Source: JAJRVM01 sp963700515
Lineage (GTDB): Bacteria > Planctomycetota > Planctomycetia > Pirellulales > Pirellulaceae
Length of the DNA stretch: 64,000 bases
Direction of reading: 5' to 3'
NCBI GenBank assembly: GCA_963700515.1
Contig: CAVOXY010000050.1
Coordinates: 144,607 to 208,606 of the forward strand
Below, in pieces: positions 18,234 to 28,659 of this stretch. The notes beneath the pieces were generated by a model, which searched no databases, was not told the DNA's origin, and worked only from the letters and a program-made list of their open reading frames with translations. Positions within the stretch are counted from its first letter, which is position 1. The number at the start of each line of letters is the position of its first letter. Made by a program: the position numbers and the translations under genes.

Positions 18234-19595
18234 TCATCCCTTGATGTGCTGCAGCATGGCGGCGGCGAGACTCAGCGCGAGAAGGAACCCGCACATGTCG
18301 GTCACGGTGGTGAGGATCGGTCCGGATGCGAGGGCGGGATCCATCTTCAGGCGGCGCATGGCCAGCGGCAACGTGCCGCCCAGCGAGACGGCGATTACGG
18401 TATTGAGAGCCAAGGCCGTCCCCACCACGGCACTCAGCCACAGGTTTCCCTTCCAGAGCCAGACCGCCAGCGCGATGAGGAGTCCGAGTGCCAGGCCGTT
18501 GAGCACTCCGACGGCTACTTCCTTGGCCCACACGCGAAAAATCTCGTTGGGGCGGACGAGCCCCAGCGACATTTCACGCATGCTGACCGCGACGGCCTGA
18601 TTGCCGCTGCAACCGCTCATGTCGGAGATGATTGGCAGGAAGACGGCCAGAGCGATGACCTGCGAGAGCGTCTCCTGGTAGAGGGCAATCACGCTGGCGG
18701 CCAGGGCGTTTAGTCCGATGTTGATGGTCAGCCACGCCAGTCTACGTCGCGATCGCACCAGCAGTGGCATCGATCGCAACTCCTCGCGCACGATACCCTG
18801 GGCCTTCCGGTAATCATCCGCATTGCGGTCGGCGAGTGCTTCGTCGACGGCGTTGCTGCGGACGATACCTAAGAGCGTACCTGCTGAGTCCGTGACGGGA
18901 ATGCCAAAAAACTGGTGGCGATCCAGCACATCTCTCAGTTCGTTCAACGTGGTGTCGTCGGAAACGGTCAACGGATCGCGGACCATGATCTTGCTGATCG
19001 GTTGCGAGGGATTCGCCAGCAGCAGGTCGCGAAGTCTGAGGACGCCAGCCAGCCGGTTTCGTGCCTGCGTGACGTACGCGTACTGCACCTGGTAGTTGCG
19101 GTACTTCTCCGCATTGCCGCGCAAATCCTCGATCACTTGTGCCACGGTGAAGTGGCTGGGAAAGGCCAGGAACTCGCGGACCATCAAGCCGCCGGCGACG
19201 TCATCGTCGTAGCGAGACAGGTTCCGAGCTTCGTGTGCCGCATCCGGCTCCATCTCGGTCAAAATGGCTTCGGCATGCTGCACATCGAGGTCACCGAGAA
19301 TATCGGCCTGCTGGTCACTCGGCAGTTCTTCGATGATATCGGCCGCCGCGCCGGGGGCAAGTTCCTCGAGCAATTCAACCGCCTGCGCGTCGGGCAGCTG
19401 TTGAATCAGTTCGGCCGCGTCTTCCGGATCGAGCAGCGACAGGAGCTGCGACTGATCCTCGTCGCTCAACCGCGATACCGCCCATACCGTCTCGCCCGCG
19501 GGGAGCGATTCGAGATAGGCTTCCATGGCCGGCACGTTGCCGGCCTGGAGGAGTCGTTCCAGTTCCTGCCAGGTTGATTGCTCGTTGATTTCCAT
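18234..19595 (-). CDS. mgtE: Magnesium transporter MgtE
   Basis: 453 residues, the normal length. The N-domain (about 1-130) holds the superhelical repeats (DPEDAAELIQQLP, LAPGAAADIIEELP); two CBS domains follow (about 130-260: 'KIMVRDPLTVSDDTTLNELRDVL', 'FFGIPVTDSAGTLLGIV'); then five membrane segments with SDMSGCSGNQA and a conserved Asp in the last helix (TDMCGF). Imports Mg2+ and is gated by cytoplasmic Mg2+ through the N and CBS domains. No riboswitch was recognised upstream. Confidence 0.95.
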   Translation of the reverse strand: MEINEQSTWQELERLLQAGNVPAMEAYLESLPAGETVWAVSRLSDEDQSQLLSLLDPEDAAELIQQLPDAQAVELLEELAPGAAADIIEELPSDQQADILGDLDVQHAEAILTEMEPDAAHEARNLSRYDDDVAGGLMVREFLAFPSHFTVAQVIEDLRGNAEKYRNYQVQYAYVTQARNRLAGVLRLRDLLLANPSQPISKIMVRDPLTVSDDTTLNELRDVLDRHQFFGIPVTDSAGTLLGIVRSNAVDEALADRNADDYRKAQGIVREELRSMPLLVRSRRRLAWLTINIGLNALAASVIALYQETLSQVIALAVFLPIISDMSGCSGNQAVAVSMREMSLGLVRPNEIFRVWAKEVAVGVLNGLALGLLIALAVWLWKGNLWLSAVVGTALALNTVIAVSLGGTLPLAMRRLKMDPALASGPILTTVTDMCGFLLALSLAAAMLQHIKG

Positions 19596-20068
19596 CAGGT
19601 CGACTCAATAGGAAGGTAAGGAGGCTGGCGACAATGATCCACCACACGGTGCTCGGCGATCGACGCCGAAAGCAGGACGCCGGACGATTGTACGGTGGTA
19701 CTGTCCGATTGCAAGGCAGGGACGCTGCCGCTCCCCTGTGTCTTCGTGCCGGAATTCCGCATTCCGCCGTCCCGATTCGGTCCCCAGCGAGCCGTCGGCG
19801 TCACAAGCATGCGTGCAGGGTCCTTGCATATTACCGAGTAGCACTCTAACCCTCTCCACGGCCAGGAACTATAGTACATTTCTGCAGACGCTCGTCTGGT
19901 GGGGCAGTCGTCGCGGCCGGGGAGCAGTCGCCGGCCAACCGACTCGGCCTCTCTGGCTGACAGCGTGGCTGTCGCAGGCCCCCGTGTGAGACTAAACTGG
20001 CCGCATCAGGATCGTGATGCAGCCAGTGAAACGCTCCGTTGAGATACGAAACAGGAATCTAGGACTTG
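19596..20068. other. Divergent intergenic region between mgtE and the kinase operon
   Basis: About 470 bases with no credible gene. It must hold promoters for both directions; I see no clear operator, hairpin or repeat. Confidence 0.5.
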
Positions 20069-21389
20069 ATGCGACGTACTCCAATCCGAACGCGGCAGAG
20101 GCTGGGCAAGTACCGGATCGAGGGAAAGCTCGGCTACGGAGGATTTGCAGCGGTCTATAAAGCTACCGATACGATCGAGGGTGTCCGTGTGGCTTTGAAG
20201 ATCCCGCACGATGATCTGGTCACGGAGAATGTGTTGGAGGATTTCCGTAGCGAGGTGCGACTGGCCGGTAAGCTGAAGCACCCGAATATCCTGCCGCTCA
20301 AGAACGCCGATTTTGTGGAGGGGCGTTTTGTCATTACCTATCCGTTGGGCGAGCGAACACTGGCTCAACGACTCCAATCCCGCATGTCCTTGAATCTGGC
20401 CGTGGACTATGCGGAGCAGATGCTGGCGGGGGTCGCCTATGCCCATGAGCAGCGGGTCATTCACTGCGACATCAAGCCCGAGAACCTGATCCTCTTCGCG
20501 GATGGCAAGTTGATGTTAACCGATTTCGGAATCGCCAAGGTGGCGATGCGGACGATTCGAGCGTCGGGGTCGGGGACCGTCGGCTACTGTGCTCCTGAGC
20601 AGGCGATGGGGCAACCTTCATTTCGGTCGGACGTATTTTCCCTGGGGTTGGTACAGTACAGGATGCTGAGCGGCCATCTTCCCGAATGGCCGTTTCGTTG
20701 GCCGCCACCTGGCTTCGATCGTCTGCGGCGACGCGTCCATGCCGATTTGGTCGAGTTGTTACGGCGCGCCATGGAAGTAGATCCTTACAAGCGGTTTCCG
20801 AACGCCGTGGCCATGTTGGCTGCCTTGCGGCGCATCAAGTCTCGCGTGCTGCAACACTGAGGGTGCGAGCACGGTATCAACCTCGCGCACCGATTCCAAG
20901 CGTGATTGGCGGACGTTGCAGCGGAGGCAGTTTCAGCGTTTGTTTGGCGTGGCATTGGAGACGCGACATAATTGCTCCCGCTGCGCAGGGCCGGTATCGG
21001 AGGCCATGACCTACTGCCCCTGGTGCGGGCAAGACCGGGCGCGGTTTAGTGGCGAGTCGCGGTTTCCGCTGCAGTGCCCCCGTTGCCACCGTGGTCTGAA
21101 ACTCGATTGGGCCTATTGCCCATGGTGTTATGGCGGTGGATTTGAAGTGGCGACTTCGCGAAAGCTGTCGGACGTGCGGTATACTGCTCGCTGCGCCAAC
21201 GCCCGCTGTCCGCGAAAGCAGTTGATGCGGTTCATGCGTTATTGTCCTTGGTGTCGCGGCAAAGTAACACGGAAATGGAAGATTGAAGGGTCGTCCGACA
21301 CCTGCTCATCGTGCGGGTGGGGTGTGGTGGCGGAATTCTGGAGCTATTGCCCCTGGTGTGGCAAAAAACATGGAGGAAATAGCCGATGA
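20069..21389 (+). CDS. Ser/Thr kinase with C-terminal zinc-ribbon domain, frameshifted
   Basis: The kinase domain (residues 10-260) starts YRIEGKLGYGGFAAVYKA and has the catalytic loop HCDIKPENL, DFGIAK and GYCAPEQAMG. HCD replaces HRD, so it is a non-RD kinase that may not need activation-loop phosphorylation. The frame stops at 20860, but the next frame, open from before 20850, reads DWRTLQRRQFQRLFG and then four CPWC-containing zinc-ribbon repeats to 21389. A one-base change near 20840-20858 therefore probably splits one protein of about 440 residues. The stop overlaps the PP2C start by ATGA, so kinase and phosphatase are translationally coupled. Confidence 0.85.
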
Positions 21390-22204
21390 ACGGAGACGAG
21401 ACCAACGCTATCCGCACTTACTTCGACCAAAAGATGACGCGGCCCGAGATCTTGCCGGCCGGTGGCGGGACCGTCTGCGTGTTCTCCGCTCGTTGTCCAG
21501 CCAAGGAGTCTGCCAATGAGGATGCCGCCGCGGTGATCGCCGTCGGGGCCCGGTCCGCCGTGCTGTTGGTGGCCGATGGCTTCGGCGGCAGTCCGGCCGG
21601 GGAACAAGCGGCACGCTTGGCGGTCGAGTCGCTCCAGGAATCGCTCGGTGACGCATCCGAGGCAGACGGCTTGCTGCGGACGGCTATCATCACTGGTTTC
21701 GAACGCGCCAATGCGGCCGTTCAAGCACTCGGGGTGGGGGCCGCCACCACGCTGGCCGTGGTGGAGGTGAATAACGGAGTCGCACGTCCCTACTATGTGG
21801 GGGACTCGATCATTCTGGTAGTCGGAGGGCGGGGCAAAATCAAGCTGCAGACCGTTCCCCATTCGCCCGTCGGCTACGGTGTCGAAGCCGGGCTCATCGA
21901 TGAAGACGAAGCGATGCACCACGAACACCGTCACATCGTGTCCAACTTCGTGGGGACCCCTGATATGCACATCCACATCGGTCCGCCCGTCGAACTGGCC
22001 GTCCGCGACACCGTCCTGGTCGGCAGTGATGGCCTGTTCGACAATCTCTACGGCGATTGGATCGCTGACGAAATACGTAAGGGCAAGCTACTGGGTGCCG
22101 CACAGCGACTGGTTACGCAGTCGCTGCTCAGCATGCAGAATCCTGCTGAGGGTCATCCCTCCAAACCCGATGACTTGACGTTTATCGCTTTTCGCCCGAG
22201 ATGA
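21386..22204 (+). CDS. PP2C-family protein phosphatase
   Basis: 272 residues. The metal-binding and catalytic motifs are present in order: NEDA (about 47), VADGFGG (about 66), GAATTLAVV (about 112), GDS (about 131), GSDGLFDN (about 212) and KPDDLTFI (about 261). Expected to remove phosphate from Ser/Thr, presumably reversing the neighbouring kinase. ATGA overlaps join it to the kinase-zinc ribbon gene upstream and to the cytochrome gene downstream. The frame is intact. Confidence 0.92.
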   Translation: MNGDETNAIRTYFDQKMTRPEILPAGGGTVCVFSARCPAKESANEDAAAVIAVGARSAVLLVADGFGGSPAGEQAARLAVESLQESLGDASEADGLLRTAIITGFERANAAVQALGVGAATTLAVVEVNNGVARPYYVGDSIILVVGGRGKIKLQTVPHSPVGYGVEAGLIDEDEAMHHEHRHIVSNFVGTPDMHIHIGPPVELAVRDTVLVGSDGLFDNLYGDWIADEIRKGKLLGAAQRLVTQSLLSMQNPAEGHPSKPDDLTFIAFRPR

Positions 22205-24148
22205 ACCTTGGCAGGGCCCTCCGTGCGGCGTTTTCAACGACACGAATCGATGATCGATCACGTAGCTGTCTCCAACAATCACGAGAGTCGAAAACCTTGA
22301 GCGGCAGAGCACAGAACGACGGGAGTTGGCGGTCAATGGTCGCGTTGGGAGCATTATTGCTGGCGCATACGACTGGACAACTCGCCGCGGGCAGCGGGGA
22401 GTTGGGGCCGATTGCTCTGGCAGCGTCGACTGACGGAAAGCAGCTCTTTGTGGCCTGTGCGGATTCGCAGGAAGTATTATGGCTGGCCTTGCCCTTTGGT
22501 GAAGTGGTACGTCGTGTGGAAGTGCCTGCGGAACCGACCGGGCTCGCGCTCACTCCCGGCGGCAAACAGCTCATCGTGACCTGCGCTGCGCCGAAAAGCG
22601 TGGTGGTTGTCCTCGATGTGCAGTCGGGTCGGACGGTCCAGACAATTCCGGTCGGACATACTGCTGTGAGTCCAGTTCTGGCGGGCGACGGACGATGGCT
22701 GTACGTATGCAATCGATTCGACGACGACGTTTCCGTAATTGACTTGGCCGCGGGCGTGGTGGTGGCGCGTGTTCGCGCGGTGCGGCAACCGATCGCCGCG
22801 GCCCTCACACCCGGTGGCGAACAACTTCTCGTCGCCAATCACCTGCTCCACACTCGTGCGGACTTGAACTTCAAGGGCGCCGTCGCCGCGGTGATCACGG
22901 TCATCGATACAGCCACATACGAGACGAGGAATCTCAAACTGCCGCATGGCGCCAGCTGTCTGCGTGGAATATGTGTGACACCCGCTGGCGACTACGCATT
23001 CGTCACGCATCTGCTCTCGAATTTCGAGAATGTACCCTTCCGTGTCGACACGGGTTGGATCAACGTCAACGTGGTGAGTATTTTCGATCTGCGGGAGATG
23101 AAGAGGATCAGTACGATCGGGTTGGACGCGATGATGCAGGGCTCAGCCAATCCTTGGGGCGTGACCTGCAATGCCGAGGGGACGATCGTCTGTGTGGCCT
23201 CAGCGGGAACGCACGAGTTGAGTGTGATTTCGACCTCGGACCTGGTGGGGGAATTTGCCAGGCGAACCATGTCGCCCCTGCCAGGCGCTTGGCCCATTTA
23301 TCCCAGTCTGGGGGAGACGTTGTGGAAACGCGCCGCATTGCCGGGTAAGGGCCCTCGCGCGGTGGTCGTGGTTGGCGCGTCTGGCGTACGTGGCAGAGTA
23401 CTTCAGTGATTCGATCGCCGTCGTCGATGTGCAGCAACCGGCGACCGGTCCCGTCGCGTCGCTTGCTCTGGGGCCGTCACGAGAGCCGACACTCGAGCGG
23501 TACGGCCAGCGGTTGTTTGAAGATGCGACGCTCTGCTACCAGCATTGGCAAAGCTGTGCCAGTTGCCACCCGGACGGACGCGCCGATGGATTGAATTGGG
23601 ACTTGATGAACGATGGCATTGGCAATCCGAAGAATTCCAAGAGCATGCTCCTGTCGCACGCGACGCCCCCCTCCATGGTGACGGGGGTGCGAGCTACGGC
23701 GGAAATCGCTGTCCGCTCGGGCTTGGCACATATCCTGTTCGCCCATTGGTCCGAAGAACAGGCACTGGCGATGGATGCCTATCTGAAGTCCTTGAAACCG
23801 GTTCCGAGCCCGTATTTGGCTGATGGGCAACACAGCGAAGCGGCGCGACGCGGAGAGATGCTGTTTGACAGCGAACGAGTTGGTTGCAGCCACTGCCATC
23901 CGGCTCCCTCCTTCACCGATTTGAAGATCCATCGTATCGGGCGGACGAGCTCGCGCCGGTTCGAGAACCTCTTCGATACTCCCTCGCTGGTGGAGGCCTG
24001 GCGGACAGCGCCCTATCTGCACGCCGGGCAGTTTACCACGATCGGAGATCTGTTGCGGCAAGGAAAGCATGGACTGGGTGCCGTCCAGGGAAGAGATCTG
24101 AGCGAGGAGGAGCTGGACGACTTGATTGAGTACGTGCTGTCGCTCTAG
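22201..24148 (+). CDS. YVTN-type beta-propeller fused to a diheme cytochrome c peroxidase-like domain, frameshifted
   Basis: The ATG at 22201 overlaps the PP2C stop; a later ATG at 22336 opens directly on a signal peptide (MVALGALLLAHTTGQLAAG) and may be the real start. Residues 60-390 form a YVTN/WD-like propeller (AASTDGKQLFVACADS and repeats). The frame changes near 23375-23385, where the propeller continues as YVAEYFSDSIAVVDV. Then two heme c sites follow, CASCHPDGRADG and CSHCHPAPSF, as in MauG/CcpA-type proteins. Total about 645 residues. Likely a periplasmic redox protein of unknown substrate; its coupling to a kinase/phosphatase pair is unusual. Confidence 0.85.
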
Positions 24149-24166
24149 GCAGGTTAATCGCTGGGA

Positions 24167-24185
24167 TTGGTTGTTGGTCATTGGC
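24167..24185. repeat. Degenerate TTGGTCA heptamer repeat
   Basis: TTGGTTG followed by TTGGTCA and TTGG, in the 70-base gap between the cytochrome gene and the FAD oxidoreductase. Confidence 0.55.
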
Positions 24186-24218
24186 TGTGGCTACCGGCCA
24201 GCTCGGGAAGGAACATCC

Positions 24219-25971
24219 ATGACACGCATCTTCGTCCTCTGGCTCTGTCTGATATCCTCCGTGGCGTCGGGGGCGGAGATACTGGTGGAAGCCGAGGGAT
24301 TCGAGCAGCTCGGTGGCTGGCTCGTCGATCCCCAGTTTATCGATTCCATGGGGTCGCCTTACCTGCTGGCGCACGGGCTGGGAACTCCCGTCGACAACGC
24401 GGTGACCAACGTATCCGTTTCGGAGCCGGGCCGTTACCAGATCTGGGTCAGAACCAAGGACTGGGTCGCATCGCATCACTGCGGCACGTTTCGACTGGTG
24501 GTGGCAGGCCAAGAGCTGCCGACGACGTATGGCAACCAGGGCGCGAATTGGAGCTGGCAGAAAGGAGACAGCGTGACGCTGGCGTCTGGCGAGTTGACGC
24601 TGGAACTGAAGGACCTGACGGGTTTTGATGGACGCTGTGACGCAATCTATTTGAGTACGGATGACAGCGCGGTTCCACCTCCTCACATCGGTTCCGCGAT
24701 GGCCGCCTGGCGACACGCCTTGTTAGACCTGCCCGCCACGCCCCCTTCGGCTGGCGAATTTGATGCGGTGATCGTGGGAGGTGGTGTGGCCGGTTGTTCG
24801 GCGGCATTGTCCGCAGCGCGTCTGGGATTGCACGTCGCGCTCGTCCAGAATCGGCCCGTGCTCGGAGGCAACGCCAGTCCGGAGATTGGCATCACTCCGC
24901 GAGGTGCGTTGCGGTCGATTGTCGACGAGTTGGTGGGACCCGAGCGGGAGCGCAGTACTGCGGCAGGAGAAGAAGGTCGAGCTCTTTCTGAGTTGGCACG
25001 CCTTTGCCGCTCAGACCGATGGCGGCCACATCGCGTCGATCGATGCCAAGAACACGCGATCCAACCGGGAACTCCGGTTCCGCGCACCGGTCTTCATCGA
25101 TTGCAGCGGAGTCGCAGCGGTTGGGTTTCTCGCCGGGGCCGATTATCGCTTGGGTCGCGAGGCAAAATCGGAGTTTCAGGAGGAGCTGGCTCCCGACACG
25201 GCCGATCAGATGCACCACGGCAACACGGTCGTATTTTGCACGGCGATAGCCGAGCATCCGGTGGCCTTTCCTGACGTACCTTGGGCCGTGGCCGTCGCGG
25301 GCGATTTCGCCGAATTGGGCGGACAGGTGGTGGATGGTCGAGACAACATCAACGGGCTGACACACTTCTGGGAATATGGACAGTGGCTCGATCCGTTCGC
25401 GGATGCCGAGCAGATTCGGGATCACCTGCTTTGTGCCATTTATGGCACCTTTGCCAATGTGAAAAAACGCTACGGACCGGGGGCCGCCAAGCTCAAGTTA
25501 GCTTGGGTCTCGCATGTGCCGGCCGGCGGTGAATCACGGCGTTTGATGGGCGATTACATCCTGACCGAAAATGACATTCGCGCTCAACGTCCCTTTCCAG
25601 ACTCCGTCGCAGTCTGCAGCGGGCACTTCTGTCTGCATTATCCCGGGGATGAATACGACTTTCGTCTGGGCGAGTGGAAATTCATCCCCGTGCAACCCTA
25701 TTCAATTCCGTTGCGTTGTCTTTATTCGCGGAACGTCGAGAATCTGTTGATGGCCGGCAAGCACATCAGCGTGACCCACATTGCGGGGGCCAGCACCAAG
25801 ACGATGCTCAATGGCGGGCAAATGGGAGTGGCGGTGGGAGCCGCCGCTTTTTTGTGTAAGAAGTACGATACCAGTCCCCGCGGAGTGTATCAGCAGCATC
25901 TGTCGGAGTTGCAGTCGATCGTCGGCGAAAGAGAGGCGTATGAGCATTGTTTCGCGCCGCACGGCCGTTGA
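24219..25971 (+). CDS. FAD-dependent oxidoreductase with N-terminal carbohydrate-binding-like domain, frameshifted
   Basis: GGAAGGA lies seven bases before the ATG at 24219. A signal peptide (to about residue 20) precedes a beta-sandwich, CBM-like domain (about 20-160). The FAD domain begins with the dinucleotide-binding motif AVIVGGGVAGCSAALSAARLG (about 182-202). The frame changes near 24950-24958 and the protein continues as AVLRQEKKVELFLSWHAF to 25971, ending with LMAGKHISVTHIAG as in the FAD_oxidored family (PF12831). Restored length is about 583. Probably secreted; substrate not predictable. The N-terminal domain suggests a polysaccharide-associated role (inference). Confidence 0.85.
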
Positions 25972-26020
25972 CTATCCGAAACGGAACGTCGGTGTGGTGT
26001 TTGCTCTGAGGTAGTTCCCT

Positions 26021-26061
26021 GTAGCGGACCAGTTGTGGTCCCGCTGGGATCAACCCAGCGG
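26021..26061. repeat. GTAG-led double hairpin between convergent genes
   Basis: GTAG at 26021-26024 is followed by a hairpin with stem GGACCA/TGGTCC and then a perfect hairpin CCGCTGGG/CCCAGCGG (26041-26061, 5-base loop). No T-run follows. It may be a REP-type element or act as a bidirectional terminator, since the flanking genes converge. Confidence 0.65.
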
Positions 26062-26107
26062 AAACCGGCAGAAGGGCCCACAGCCTCGCGGACTCGGCAC
26101 GCCCGAT

Positions 26108-26141
26108 TAATGACCAATGACCAATAACCAATGACCAATGA
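26108..26141. repeat. Heptamer tandem repeat (AATGACC)4-5
   Basis: Nearly five copies of the heptamer read on the other strand as TTGGTCA, with one base change (TAACCAA). It lies seven bases before the stop of the minus-strand gene at 26149. Confidence 0.85.
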
Positions 26142-26148
26142 CAACCTG

Positions 26149-28227
26149 CTACATAAACGGTCCCATCTTGGGCAGATCCATGAACTGAGTCTTTAGCTGC
26201 ACCGACGGCTGCGGATCGCTCGAACGCTGGGCAATGATCAGCAGCAGGCGGCCGTCCCCGGCCGGGACGGCTTCCACAATTATCTCCGGATCGCCCGGGC
26301 CAGGCGGCGTGGCTTGCTCCAGCTTGGGTAACTCGATATCGATCTGCGCCCCCGATTCGGATTCGACAAGCTTCTGCAGATTGACGATCCACCCGCTCTT
26401 GTCCGGCAACCAGATCAGGTCACGCTGTTGCAGTTCATGTGGGCAGGCGTAGCCCTCCAGCGATGTCGGTAGACCAACCACGGTTCGGATCAGATCGCCG
26501 TTGATCGCATTCAGGTGCAGGAGCATTCGTTTGGGTTCGGGGTCGGGGACATCCCACAGCAGTGCGAGTTCCCGACCGTCATTGCTCAGCGCGATGGCTC
26601 CCACACGCATCTCTCGATAGTCGGTGGCCAGGATCTGGTTGCCCAACAGGTCGCCCGTTTCGAGTTCGTAAACGCAGATCTCCAGAAAATGGTAATGCTT
26701 GGAGTCGATGGAAGGTGAGTGGGGATGGGCGACCACCACGTATCGCCCGCCGGGACTCAGCGCAGATTCCGGCAGATTCTGAGCGATCCAGTCGGGGAAC
26801 TCCACTTCACGTGTGGCGCCCGATTCGATGTTCCAAATCCAGTAGCCTTTGCCCGAAATCGCGAACACATGATTGGCCGCGCAGTCTCGCAGCGAATAGA
26901 GAGGCGTTGGAGTCTTGCCATCCGAATGCGGGATCTGCTTGCTGGCCAGCAGCGTGCCTGACTGCGTCGACCAGACTTCGATCGTGGCTTGTCCGTCATC
27001 ACGGTTCCTTTCCACGGCCAGATACTGGCCATCAGGGGATACGATGGTCGTGTGGCCAAGGCCCGCCTGTGGGATCTCGCACGTTCCCAACAGCTGATTG
27101 GTCGCCAGGTTGTGGAACTGAAGCAGATGCACGCCGGCTTGTGATGGTGAGAGGTTGGACACGGCGAAGATCGCGCTGGCGGCCCGCGGGCGAAACCAAC
27201 CTGCCTGAGCCGGTCCGGAAAGCGAGCACGTCTTGATCGCGGGGAGTTTGTCTCCGTCGGCCTCGATCTTCCAGGAAACACGTGGAATCTGCAGTTCCGG
27301 CCGGAGTCGTGCCGCGTAATCCTCAAATCGTACGCGTTTGATCTTCTCCCGCTCAATCAGTTCCCGGAGCCGCCGCTGTTGGGATTCGGTCAGCACGGCC
27401 AATAGCTCGTGACCGATTTTCTCGCCGTCGGCATACCAGGGCTCCAATTCGATCGTCCCGTCCGCCAATCCTTCTTCTTTGCTTTTGAGCTGTGTGACAA
27501 GTTCTTGGATCTTTGCCTGCTGGTCGTCTGTGATAGTGAGTTGCTGAAATTCGCTGCCGAACATGCCGGTCAGGAGCAACCCATCATCGGCGTTTAATTC
27601 GATAAGCTCCGCGATCCTCGATTGCAGGCGACCGGTCGCATCCGATAGTCCGTTCGCATCCTGGTCTGTCTCCTGATGGTTGATCTCCGCGGTCATCTCG
27701 CCGTCCGCCGTTGGCGCCGCCGATGCGACGTCTGCAAAGGGCACGGCAGACGGCTGGTTCGCCTTCCCCGCAGTGGGATCGGTGGCGGTGTTGGCTGCTT
27801 CCGGAGCGGCCGCGGTCTGGGACTGCCCCGGCCAGCCGGACGGAAATTGCCTCGGCAGCACCACAGCCAGCGCGACGAGGCAGGCCAGCGAAATCATCGC
27901 GCCGCAGACCAGCGCGATCCTTCGGCGTCGTTCCGCTCGATCGTGCCGAGAGTGATAGACCGCGGATATGGAACGGCTTGGGCTGCCGAGGGAAATCTGC
28001 AGTTCGTCTGTTGCTGACGCGTCGAGCGGGGGCTTTGTGGCCGCTGGCAGGTCCGTTGGCTCTGCGGGCGGATCCTGCACTGGCGGAGCGGCCACGGGCG
28101 GCTCCATGATCCCCCCCTCTTCGCCAATCAAAAAACTGCGCCCGCATTTGCACTTCACGCGCATCCCCTGCCAGTTGTCCGGGACCTCTTTGTGAAACCC
28201 GCACTGGCAGGTTACCAGGATGGTCAT
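26149..28227 (-). CDS. Zinc-ribbon, single-pass membrane protein with periplasmic WD40-like propeller
   Basis: 692 residues from the ATG at 28227; the longer frame to 28299 translates the upstream repeat element and is rejected. Residues 1-36 carry four cysteines (CQCGF and KCKCGRSF) as in planctomycete zinc ribbons. A Pro/Ala-rich linker follows, then one membrane helix (about 107-127). Beyond it are a helical segment (about 185-300) and a WD40-like propeller (about 330-640) with 'TTIVSPDGQYLAVERN' and 'SALSPGGRYVVVAHP'. Function unknown; it could sense or scaffold across the membrane. The frame is intact. Confidence 0.8.
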   Translation of the reverse strand: MTILVTCQCGFHKEVPDNWQGMRVKCKCGRSFLIGEEGGIMEPPVAAPPVQDPPAEPTDLPAATKPPLDASATDELQISLGSPSRSISAVYHSRHDRAERRRRIALVCGAMISLACLVALAVVLPRQFPSGWPGQSQTAAAPEAANTATDPTAGKANQPSAVPFADVASAAPTADGEMTAEINHQETDQDANGLSDATGRLQSRIAELIELNADDGLLLTGMFGSEFQQLTITDDQQAKIQELVTQLKSKEEGLADGTIELEPWYADGEKIGHELLAVLTESQQRRLRELIEREKIKRVRFEDYAARLRPELQIPRVSWKIEADGDKLPAIKTCSLSGPAQAGWFRPRAASAIFAVSNLSPSQAGVHLLQFHNLATNQLLGTCEIPQAGLGHTTIVSPDGQYLAVERNRDDGQATIEVWSTQSGTLLASKQIPHSDGKTPTPLYSLRDCAANHVFAISGKGYWIWNIESGATREVEFPDWIAQNLPESALSPGGRYVVVAHPHSPSIDSKHYHFLEICVYELETGDLLGNQILATDYREMRVGAIALSNDGRELALLWDVPDPEPKRMLLHLNAINGDLIRTVVGLPTSLEGYACPHELQQRDLIWLPDKSGWIVNLQKLVESESGAQIDIELPKLEQATPPGPGDPEIIVEAVPAGDGRLLLIIAQRSSDPQPSVQLKTQFMDLPKMGPFM

Positions 28228-28261
28228 GAGCAGTTCTCCACAACGGTCGAGTCGAATCGCC

Positions 28262-28331
28262 GAACGGTTTCCGTAACCGTTCACAGCCTCCCGCAGCACC
28301 GTCTTACGCTAGTCTCAATCATACTCATACT
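28262..28331 (-). promoter_or_regulatory. Conserved upstream element, copy 2, with a GAACGGTT/AACCGTTC hairpin
   Basis: On the minus strand GTATGAGTATGATTGA and GGCTGTGAACGGTTAC lie with the same spacing as in copy 1 at 18148-18215, ending about 49 bases before the ATG at 28227. An 8-bp inverted repeat with a 5-base loop (28262-28282) overlaps the second block. The remaining gap to 28659 has no gene. Confidence 0.6.
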
Positions 28332-28659
28332 GATGCACTTACTCATCCTCTTTCTTCCGCGGAAATGGCCCAATACCTGCGTCGATGCCGCTGGCATAGG
28401 GGTGCGGTTCATGCTGAGTTGAGTGAAGCTGTCTGTGGGTGCAGGGGAGGGGAGCAAAAAATATGTTTCTCTCTTGAGCTTCCTGCTTTGCCCGTGTCAC
28501 GCCATGGTCGGGGGCCTGCTATAATTAGCTGGCGTCAAGCACGCTACAGGTGCGAGTCGGCCGGTGCCCGACTTGGTGCGAGACGGGTCGGTAGCGGTTC
28601 GCTGAAGATAATGGTGGCGCTGGCGGTTCACGCCAGGTAGCGCCGGTTAATGTACACTT

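Noticed and set aside
28228..28299. N-terminal extension of the zinc-ribbon/WD40 protein
   Set aside because: It translates the upstream repeat element; the zinc ribbon starts right after the ATG at 28227.
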